Shown here: positions 15,044 to 21,347 of the stretch, piece after piece | How the letters are laid out: each line of letters starts with the position of its first letter | How positions within the stretch are numbered: position 1 is the first letter of the stretch | Assembly: GCA_027005175.1 (NCBI GenBank) | Contig: JALTMC010000181.1 | Coordinates: 1 to 23,574 of the forward strand | Reading direction: 5' to 3' | Origin: Myxococcales bacterium | GTDB lineage: Bacteria > Myxococcota_C > UBA6777 | DNA: 23,574 nt | The notes under the pieces: model-generated | The model's database searches: none | Seen by the model: the letters and a program-made list of their open reading frames with translations, nothing else | What the model was told of the DNA's origin: nothing | Made by a program: the position numbers and the translations under genes

Positions 15044-15625
15044 ATGAACCGGTTCGGTGATGACTTTGGCTCCACAAATGATATCCGCTCGTATATGGAC
15101 CGCCAGCTCCTGGAAACTCGAACGATCCTACTCTACGGACAGATCAACCAAGATATCGCACACGAGATCACTCAGAAACTCCTCTTGCTGTCTGCCATAT
15201 CCGATGATGACATCAAACTCTATATCAACAGTCAGGGTGGTCATGTTGAATCAGGCGACACCATCTTTGATATGATTCGCTTTGTCAGCCCCAAAGTGAA
15301 TATCATCGGAACCGGCTGGGTCGCCAGCGCAGGTGCTTTGATCTATGCTTCTGTTCCTGTACAGCAACGTTACAGCCTGCCCAACACCCGTTATATGATC
15401 CACCAACCACTCGGTGGGGCGCGTGGACAGGCGTCCGACATCGCAATCGAGGCCCTCGAAATCGTAAAGATGCGACAACGCCTCAATCAAACCTTCGCTG
15501 ATGCCACAGGACAACCCCTCGAAAAGATCGAGAAAGACTCCGATCGCAACTTCTGGATGTCTGCCGAAGAAGCCAAAGAATACAACCTCGTTGGCAAGAT
15601 CATCAACTCCATCAACGATCTATAA
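15044..15625 (+). CDS. clpP: ClpP-family protease subunit with Asn at the catalytic Asp position
   Basis: The 193-residue protein covers the whole ClpP fold. The nucleophile is S95 in GWVASAGALIYAS and the general base is H120 in YMIHQPLGG. Ungapped alignment from that His places Asn169 (DSDRNFWMSAEEA) where E. coli ClpP has catalytic Asp171. The GWVASAGA nucleophile region also differs from the housekeeping GQAASMGA. This is probably a second, specialised ClpP paralogue that assembles with another ClpP and works with an AAA+ unfoldase encoded elsewhere. The start ATG 15044 has an ideal AAGGAG; the longer in-frame GTG/ATG option upstream is not favoured. No clpX, clpA or clpS is adjacent. Confidence 0.9.
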   Translation: MNRFGDDFGSTNDIRSYMDRQLLETRTILLYGQINQDIAHEITQKLLLLSAISDDDIKLYINSQGGHVESGDTIFDMIRFVSPKVNIIGTGWVASAGALIYASVPVQQRYSLPNTRYMIHQPLGGARGQASDIAIEALEIVKMRQRLNQTFADATGQPLEKIEKDSDRNFWMSAEEAKEYNLVGKIINSINDL

Positions 15626-15707
15626 CGAAGAACCCGCAACGCTGTCGATTCAATCGCATCATCCAACTGTGCCTCACCCCCAAGAATCATATACTCCATA
15701 CGAGAAT

Positions 15708-15735
15708 CATATGCCCCATACATGGGGCTCATATG
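15708..15735. terminator. Hairpin between convergent clpP and NTAQ1-like genes
   Basis: CATATG and GCCCCA pair with TGGGGC and CATATG through a small bulge. It lies between two converging genes, where a bidirectional terminator is expected, but no strong T-run is present. The arm is part of a roughly 20-bp degenerate repeat (15684 onward) containing TCATATGCC. Confidence 0.4.
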
Positions 15736-15807
15736 CCTCATCATCGAGTAAGCGGTACGCTGTCCAGCGAGAGCCCACCCCACGCATGACTGCACACATT
15801 GTAGCTT

Positions 15808-16407
15808 CTACAAAACAAACTTCTGTATCTCTACTAGATTCATCACCCTTCCTACGGAGTCTTCCGTCATCGTAATGAACGATGGGAGACTGTTGTTTCC
15901 TTCTGTCGTTTGAATGCTTGGCCAAGGCGGAGGTGTTTTTTTGTACTGCCCCACTTCATCCAACATATGAGAGCGGTCCGAAGAAAAGACGGCTCGGTAT
16001 TCTTGTGCAGGAATAACCCGAAACATCGGTAAATATAGTTCAGGCCATTGTTCAGAACCAAAGAATGTTTGTTGCAAGTAGAGGGTTGCGTCCAAAGGAA
16101 ACCCAAACTCTGTATCCAGATCAAGCACCAACCAGGGAGACACAACCTCCTCACGTACAAGGCCAATCACATGATAATCCCACACAATGGGGTACTCCGG
16201 TTCAAGGGCAGCCCTCTGCCCCCACAGTGCCACAGTTCGCGTTGGATTGGACACAAACACAGCATACCGCTCCCACCCCTCCAGCACCTCATGACCACAC
16301 AACTGCCAGATGTTCTCCTCACAGTAATAGGGTTGGTAGGGAAAGAGATGGGCTTGGAGCGGGGCGTTGGGAGTTCCAACTGTACCGGATTTAGGGTTCT
16401 TTGGCAT
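15808..16407 (-). CDS. Protein N-terminal glutamine amidohydrolase (NTAQ1/WDYHV family)
   Basis: The 199-residue protein matches eukaryotic NTAQ1 (about 205 residues) along its full length. NTAQ1 converts N-terminal Gln of proteins to Glu, creating a secondary destabilising residue. Conserved blocks are YYCEENIWQLC (catalytic C29), YAVFVSN, IVWDYHVIGLV (catalytic H79; this is the WDYHV signature), LDLDTEFGFP (catalytic D96), FRVIPAQEYRAVFSSDRSHM and PPPWPSIQT. All three catalytic residues are present, so activity is expected. ATG 16407 is chosen because it gives the family length; the longer frame adds an unrelated Cys/Phe-rich stretch. The gene is convergent with clpP. In bacteria the resulting Glu could be leucylated by a Bpt-type transferase and read by ClpS, neither seen here. 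Confidence 0.9.
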   Translation of the reverse strand: MPKNPKSGTVGTPNAPLQAHLFPYQPYYCEENIWQLCGHEVLEGWERYAVFVSNPTRTVALWGQRAALEPEYPIVWDYHVIGLVREEVVSPWLVLDLDTEFGFPLDATLYLQQTFFGSEQWPELYLPMFRVIPAQEYRAVFSSDRSHMLDEVGQYKKTPPPWPSIQTTEGNNSLPSFITMTEDSVGRVMNLVEIQKFVL

Positions 16408-16707
16408 CGGATCGATAACCTTGTAACATTCGTAAAAGAAAGAGAAGTGACACGAGAAAAAGTAGCACAAAAGAGGGCAGAAGAACACCTTGTGAGGACG
16501 ACCAGAAGAAAGAATGACCTTTCTGTCAACCTTTTTCTAACTCCCCAATTCACAGCAAGGCTTGCCGGTGAGCCCACAATAAAGTATGCATAGAAGAGCC
16601 TTGTCTCTCCCAAAGGCATTCTGTTATGGTGATCTTTCTCTGCACGATCTGAGAGTGTCGATCCTATTGAGTCGATCAGCTCTTTGAGACGGTCCCCTCC
16701 AATCAAA
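16408..16707. other. Divergent spacer between NTAQ1-like and DUF2058 genes
   Basis: About 300 bases without a clear gene. A possible plus-strand promoter is TTGCCG (16562) and TATGCA (16585) with a 17-base spacer, and GTCGATC is repeated near 16660-16675. On the minus strand a TTGACA (16529-16524) has no good -10 partner. Confidence 0.35.
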
Positions 16708-17259
16708 GTGAGTAGAATCTTGAACAGTTTAAAGGACCAACTCCTTCAGAGAGGATGGGTCACAGAAGAGCAAGCCCAAAAGGCAGAACAATCCAACAAG
16801 CGGGAGCGTTCGCGACGCCCGAGAGTTCCTCATCCAGCCTCCTCTGTACGTTCTCGTCATACAAGAAGAGACAACGAGAAGAGTCGAGCGGGGTGTCGAG
16901 AGCAAAACGGTCGTCAGACAAAGGAAAAGAGTGAAAGTCTGGGAAAGAGCCGAAATAGAGTTGAGAATAGAAACCGGGGAAAAAGAATGCTGGATGAGGT
17001 ATACATTATTGCTGAGAAGCACCGAGTGAATGTACCTGTACGTGGTCAACGTCGATGGTATTTCGAAGCAATCGACGGACGACTACCTTACCTCAGTGTA
17101 TCCAATGCATGTGGAGAATTGCTTGAACAAGGTGATGCGGCGATTGTAGAATTACCCAACGGGGCACACAAGATCGTGAACCGTGAAGGTGCAGCAAAGA
17201 TTCAAGCCTTAGACCCGTCTTGTATCCGGATTTGGCTTTCCTCCGAATCAGCGACATAA
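16708..17259 (+). CDS. DUF2058 (YaiL-like) protein
   Basis: The protein has about 183 residues, like E. coli YaiL (179). The N-terminus (LNSLKDQLLQRGWVTEEQAQ) and the C-terminal half match DUF2058. In the C-terminal half these are FEAIDGRLPYLSVSNAC, LEQGDAAIVELPNGAHKIV and GAAKIQALDPSCIRIW. The middle (about 30-95) is highly charged and probably disordered, as is usual in this family. Cellular function is unknown; a nucleic-acid or ribosome link is speculative. GTG 16708 is preferred because it starts just before the family N-terminus, though no strong ribosome binding site is seen and TTG 16684 is possible. Its last 58 bases overlap the end of pnp on the opposite strand. Confidence 0.8.
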   Translation: MSRILNSLKDQLLQRGWVTEEQAQKAEQSNKRERSRRPRVPHPASSVRSRHTRRDNEKSRAGCREQNGRQTKEKSESLGKSRNRVENRNRGKRMLDEVYIIAEKHRVNVPVRGQRRWYFEAIDGRLPYLSVSNACGELLEQGDAAIVELPNGAHKIVNREGAAKIQALDPSCIRIWLSSESAT

Positions 17260-19517
17260 TTCAACGCATCCACGGATGTGAATCCCTCCATGGTGGCATG
17301 GCCCAGCAAAAGCTTGCCTTTGTCATCACTCCCAAGTGGAGTGACAAGTAACTCACGCCCCGTCTGTAGCCCTTCAGCCTGCTCTCCTAACTCGTGAGCA
17401 GTGATCCAACCGAGATGGTCACCGATTTGAGCGGCAGCACCACTGTCCGAGATGTCTGTGACGACAGCCAGGTATGCTTTCTGCTTTTGCAAGGTTAAGA
17501 GGAGTGCCTTGACTTGATGTCGTGCCGCCTTCAAGGACTCCATCTCCTCTCCTTGCAGGAGCACCGTACCATCGTTTTGAACTTTCACTTTGACGGGAAG
17601 GTTCCTCTCGATTGTCCGGATATTTCGTCCCTTTGAACCAATCACACGCCCAACCATAGAAGAGTCTACATTGTACTGCAAGGATACCTTTGCTTCTGGT
17701 TCAGGCATACGCTCAGAAGAGCGGGAATCCCGTGACGCCCCCCTCTTACCTTTTGTTTTTGTTTTCTTATTCTCCGACTCTCTCTCTTCCAACGGCCCTG
17801 TTGGAGGGATAACCTCACTCAATCGTTGCAAGATCTCTTGCACACTGGTCCAAGACTGTTGTAACGCTTCCTTGAGCAAAGCAAGCGAAAGAGGAGCTTG
17901 TTTGCTGTCGAGTTGTACGGATGTAATGCCGGAAGGAGATCCTGTGAGTTTGAGGTCCATCTCACCACAAGCATCCTCATCCCCAGTAATATCCGAAAGG
18001 ATCACAGACTGATCCGAGTCGCGAACAAGACCGACAGCCACACCTGCGACATGTTCGGCCAGAGGAACCCCCGCATCCATCATCGAGAGGCTAGCTCCAC
18101 ATACCGTAGCCATGGACGAAGAACCAAAAGACTCTGTAATATCACTCACCACACGGATGGTTTTACGCAGTTTTGGAAGCAAGGGCAGAAAAGCACGACG
18201 CGCCAAATGCCCATGACCATATTCTCGAAAACCTGGAGGACGAAAACGCGCGATCTGACCTGTCGCATAACCAGGGAAGTTGTAATGCAACAGAAAGTTA
18301 CTTGTCTGCTGGCCCCACAAGGTCTCGGTATTTTGACCTTCTCCCAAACGACCCAGAGTCGCGCTCACGAGAGCTTGTGTATCCCCTCGTGTGAATACAG
18401 CCGAACCATGACATCGAGGCAAATAACCCACTTCAGCAGAGATAGGTCGAAGTTCTTTTGGGCCACGACCATCCCGTCGCTGACCTTCAAGGATCTGTGT
18501 TCGCACCGCTTGCCTTACCAAGAGATCAAACACACAGCCGACGTGATAAGCATCCCAAACAGAACCCTCATCGCTCTGAGATCCGCCCACTTCTCCGGCG
18601 ATCGCCGGGACCTCTTCTTGAGGAAGGGGCTCTCTGTCCTTGCCTGTTTGAGAGACTCTACACAGAGATGAAATCGCTTCTTTTCGGAGCCTTGCCATGG
18701 CCTCTCGCCAAGAACGTCGCTGGTGATACTCCAACGCCAAAGCTTTTGCCACAAAAGGACTCACTCGCTCCTCCAGCACAGGGTCTGGAGACAGGGGTTC
18801 CCACCTTGTAGACATGACACCAGCGGAGTGTTGAAGTCGAAGTAGCGCGTCCAGAGCAGGCTGCAAGGCATCGTGAGCAAAAGCCAAGCACTCACAGAGC
18901 ACATCCAGAGAGAGCAACCCAACTTCACCATCAACAGCCACAACCCCTTCCGGTGTGCTTGTAACAAAGACATCCAGATCGATGGACTTGTGAAGTTCTG
19001 GCCGAAACAAAGCCAACGATTTCCCTTGTGAGCGAATAAATCGTGCCCCTGCCACAGGTTGGAAGAGGGGGACAGGAGAGAGAGCCATAGCAGCCGACGC
19101 GGCCAGCAGCGCCAGACTGAAGAGATCGGAAGAGGGGTCTGCGCTAAACACCGTAATTTGAAGCTGAATGGATCGGTCATAAAACTCTGGAAGCAGGGGC
19201 CGAAGGCTGCGATCGATACTGCGATTGAGTAAGATCTCATGCTCACCAGGTCGAAGCTCACGACGAAAATAGTTACCGGGAATACGACCAACGGCTGCCG
19301 CACGCTCGCGGTACTCCACGGTAAGATAGGGCTCCAGAGTAGGTTGTTCTATGGCCTCCGTCACAACAGTCGCCAACAACATGGAGTCTTTTTCACGCAA
19401 GACAACAGCAGCATCGGCCTGTCGTGCCACTCGTCCAGTCTCCAGAGTAATCGTTGAATCTCCCAGAGCAAAGGTCTCAGAACAAACGGGTGCGACGTGG
19501 TGAAACAGGTTTGTCAT
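17202..19517 (-). CDS. pnp: Polynucleotide phosphorylase (divergent)
   Basis: The 771-residue protein carries all PNPase domains: RNase PH domain 1 (TLETGRVARQADAAV, GRIPGNYFRREL), a linker helical region and RNase PH domain 2 (RRDGRGPKELRPISAEVGYL, FTRGDTQALVSATLG, ESFGSSSMATVCG). A KH domain follows (MVGRVIGSKGRNIRTIE), then an S1 domain. It degrades RNA 3' to 5' using phosphate. The metal and phosphate residues of TGDEDACGEMDLKLTGS align with E. coli D486, D492 and K494, so the core looks intact. It is divergent, with a Lys/Ser-rich insertion of about 35 residues before KH. Its ATG overlaps the stop of the upstream DUF3179 gene (ATGA), implying translational coupling. The gene is not beside rpsO, its usual partner. 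Confidence 0.92.
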   Translation of the reverse strand: MTNLFHHVAPVCSETFALGDSTITLETGRVARQADAAVVLREKDSMLLATVVTEAIEQPTLEPYLTVEYRERAAAVGRIPGNYFRRELRPGEHEILLNRSIDRSLRPLLPEFYDRSIQLQITVFSADPSSDLFSLALLAASAAMALSPVPLFQPVAGARFIRSQGKSLALFRPELHKSIDLDVFVTSTPEGVVAVDGEVGLLSLDVLCECLAFAHDALQPALDALLRLQHSAGVMSTRWEPLSPDPVLEERVSPFVAKALALEYHQRRSWREAMARLRKEAISSLCRVSQTGKDREPLPQEEVPAIAGEVGGSQSDEGSVWDAYHVGCVFDLLVRQAVRTQILEGQRRDGRGPKELRPISAEVGYLPRCHGSAVFTRGDTQALVSATLGRLGEGQNTETLWGQQTSNFLLHYNFPGYATGQIARFRPPGFREYGHGHLARRAFLPLLPKLRKTIRVVSDITESFGSSSMATVCGASLSMMDAGVPLAEHVAGVAVGLVRDSDQSVILSDITGDEDACGEMDLKLTGSPSGITSVQLDSKQAPLSLALLKEALQQSWTSVQEILQRLSEVIPPTGPLEERESENKKTKTKGKRGASRDSRSSERMPEPEAKVSLQYNVDSSMVGRVIGSKGRNIRTIERNLPVKVKVQNDGTVLLQGEEMESLKAARHQVKALLLTLQKQKAYLAVVTDISDSGAAAQIGDHLGWITAHELGEQAEGLQTGRELLVTPLGSDDKGKLLLGHATMEGFTSVDALNYVADSEESQIRIQDGSKA

Positions 19518-20407
19518 CTATGTTTTCTCTCGGTATGGATAAGTGGTTTATCAACAAGCTCATCGTCTGTTTTCTCAGCGACCTCACAAGAGGGCCATGT
19601 CGCGGAGAAACCATACCAGCGACAAAAGATCTGCATCGATCGCGTGTCATCTTCCCAAAGAGCATAAGGGACCTTATCAATTTCACCAGTACCGACACGC
19701 AAAGTACGCTCTCCCCAGGTTTCAACAACGCCTTGCTTGGCAACAGCCATCGGAAAGAAGCGGGCTCTATCACCTTCGACAACCCCAAGCCCCTGCACCA
19801 TGTCGGGCAGCCGCGAATCAACCTTGTCCATGGTTCGGCGAAAGAAAAAAGGAAGCATCCCTTTCGTACCCAGCTTCTTGCGATGAAAAAAGCGCATAAG
19901 GTATCCTAAGAGGTTGGCCTTGGGTCGCGCAAGAGTCATCGCAGGATACTTGGATTGTGCCGCTCCAACAGTGGTATATTCCAAAGCCCAAGTCTCCAAC
20001 GTATGACCTTTCAACGGTCCGTGGAGAGCCTCGCCAGTAATGTGATCCCAGTAACTACCAGACTCATCGTCATACAATAAAATCAACCCCTGATAGAGAC
20101 CCCCTGCGCTGAAATGATGAATCTTTCCATCAATCGTAGGTGTCAGACCGACACCGCTATGGCATACACCTCAAAAGCTGACAAGGTAAGGCTCGCCCCC
20201 CAGTTCTCCCTGGGCCATATGAGGGTGAGCAAGTTCACGGACAAGAAAGCCACGACGCTCTCCATTGCGCTCAGCAATCAATAGCTCCACACTCTCTTTA
20301 AGCCCCGCTGTCGAGAGGGGCACCCCCTTTCCTGAATCAGAGAAACGCGGGAAGAAATCCGCCCCTTTTAACATCGCAAGGTCGGCATTAAAAGCTTGTG
20401 TACTCAT
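19514..20407 (-). CDS. DUF3179-family selenoprotein (TGA79 read as selenocysteine)
   Basis: Read through a single in-frame TGA (20173-20171), this gene gives 297 residues that match DUF3179. Before the TGA come KESVELLIAERNGERRGF, ELAHPHM and LGGEPYLVSF. After it come GVCHSGVGL, FSAGGLYQGLILLYDDESGS, YWDHITGEALHGPLKGHTL, TW, and a C-terminal part with a VEGDRARFFPM block. In DUF3179 proteins the segment after the PV-V-TF strand is C-x-x-C; here it is U79-G-V-C82. A SECIS-type hairpin follows at the expected distance. Other genes in the window stop at TGA, so the codon is not generally reassigned. Biochemical function of DUF3179 is unknown; U-x-x-C suggests redox chemistry or metal binding. 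ATG 20407 is chosen as the first start giving the full domain. The stop overlaps pnp by four bases. Confidence 0.85.
20139..20155 (-). promoter_or_regulatory. Bacterial SECIS element
   Basis: Starting 15 bases after the TGA, GGTGTC pairs perfectly with GACACC around the loop GGTCT. In E. coli fdhF the SECIS loop contains the same GGUCU, with the SelB-contacting G and U, and lies at a similar distance (18 versus 21 bases from UGA to the loop). A lower stem may form between CCAT and ATGG. Confidence 0.85.
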
Positions 20408-20489
20408 ATTCGTTTTTCCATAAATGAAACCTCGCAAGGTTGGTATTAAAAGCTTGTGTACTCATATTCATTTTTCCATAAATGAAAGT
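20374..20489 (-). repeat. 58-bp tandem duplication over the selenoprotein start
   Basis: Units 20374-20431 and 20432-20489 differ at only about five positions. Each contains the leader segment, an ATG and the first eleven codons. Because 58 is not a multiple of three, the upstream ATG is out of frame with the gene. Confidence 0.9.
20388..20465 (-). CDS. Duplication-derived upstream ORF (25 codons)
   Basis: The upstream copy of the start (ATG 20465) opens a 25-codon frame that runs over the real start (20407) and ends at TAA 20390-20388. It has the same leader sequence as the true start and may compete for ribosomes or be a harmless by-product. No conserved peptide is recognised. Confidence 0.3.
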   Translation of the reverse strand: MSTQAFNTNLARFHLWKNEYEYTSF

Positions 20490-20492
20490 TCA

Positions 20493-21323
20493 TCAACGTA
20501 ACAGTAAGGACCAAAGGGGCCGAGACAACCAGAGAGAAAGGAACATCGTTGCGGGGAGTCGTTTCTTTTTCTTCCACAGAAATTGATACTGTCCTTTCAA
20601 GAAAGGAGCACCAAGAAAAGAGTCAGCAACCTGGATCGATTCCCGGGCGTTCGTTTCTTTAAGTTCGGTTAATTCGCTTCCCCCCTGAAAGCTGCGAACC
20701 ACACCGGACTCGATCCATCCTTCAGCGATCGCTTGTGCCTCTTCAAGCAGTGTTTCAGGAGAAGCCAGCCACTGAGCGAGTCCAATCTCCAAGGCCTCAG
20801 CCCCTGTAGGTTTCCAGCCTTCTTCTCCCAGCATTCGCTCGGCGTTCTCTTTCCCCATCATGCGTTCAAATAGGATCGAGGAGCAGCCTTCCGGTGGTAC
20901 ACCCAACGCCGCAAAGGGAGTCGAAAATGTTGCATTTTCCGAGGCGATGATCGCATTGCACAACGTTGCAGAGGTAACACTTGCGCCAATCGCGGGACCG
21001 TTGACTGCGGCGAGAATGGGCTTTGGGAAGTCCAAAAAAGTCTCAAACAACTCCTGGTTGTGCTTTGCGATCAAGGCTCGAAGTGTTTTGGGGTGAGTGA
21101 GTTTAATCGTACCTCCCAGGTTCACCCCGGCAGAGTAGTATTTTCCTTTCCCCGTGAAGACAACAACCTTAGTCTCATCATCTTTCGCTGCATCCGACAG
21201 AGCCTTCTTAAACGCATCCATCATCCCCATCGTCCAACCATTGAGCTTTTTGGGATTATTCATCCTAAGCGTCGTAACACCATTGAGCTTTGAGGTAATG
21301 ATATATTTAAAATCTTTTTCCAT
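20493..21323 (-). CDS. Enoyl-CoA hydratase/isomerase family protein (Delta3-Delta2-enoyl-CoA isomerase-like)
   Basis: This 276-residue crotonase-fold protein most resembles peroxisomal-type Delta3,Delta2-enoyl-CoA isomerases (ECI2/PECI), which shift double bonds so unsaturated fatty acids can enter beta-oxidation. The oxyanion-hole segments are KYYSAGVNLGG and VNGPAIGASVT, and the probable catalytic Glu is in GVPPEGCSS. It ends in an unusual tail (LWKKKKRLPATMFLSLWL and on), basic then hydrophobic. ATG 21323 is chosen because AAGGAG lies six bases upstream; the longer ATG 21344 would place that Shine-Dalgarno inside the coding region. It sits 24 bases after the transporter gene, so co-transcription is likely. 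Exact substrate preference is uncertain. Confidence 0.87.
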   Translation of the reverse strand: MEKDFKYIITSKLNGVTTLRMNNPKKLNGWTMGMMDAFKKALSDAAKDDETKVVVFTGKGKYYSAGVNLGGTIKLTHPKTLRALIAKHNQELFETFLDFPKPILAAVNGPAIGASVTSATLCNAIIASENATFSTPFAALGVPPEGCSSILFERMMGKENAERMLGEEGWKPTGAEALEIGLAQWLASPETLLEEAQAIAEGWIESGVVRSFQGGSELTELKETNARESIQVADSFLGAPFLKGQYQFLWKKKKRLPATMFLSLWLSRPLWSLLLR

Positions 21324-21347
21324 GAAAGGCTCCTTTTTACTCATTTG

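Noticed and set aside
16408-16488. N-terminal extension of the NTAQ1-like protein
   Set aside because: The added Cys/Phe-rich residues do not resemble the family, and ATG 16407 gives the normal length.
17898-18671. Plus-strand 257-residue frame opposite pnp
   Set aside because: It lies within the conserved RNase PH domain 2 coding region of pnp and shows no recognisable domain.
20171-20173. TGA as a nonsense mutation that makes the DUF3179 gene a pseudogene
   Set aside because: The frame is otherwise intact on both sides, the TGA replaces a motif Cys, and a SECIS-like hairpin lies at the right distance.
20171-20173. TGA as a reassigned Trp or Gly codon
   Set aside because: Several genes here end in TGA (pdxH, pnp, the kinase and the DUF3179 gene itself), so TGA is normally a stop.
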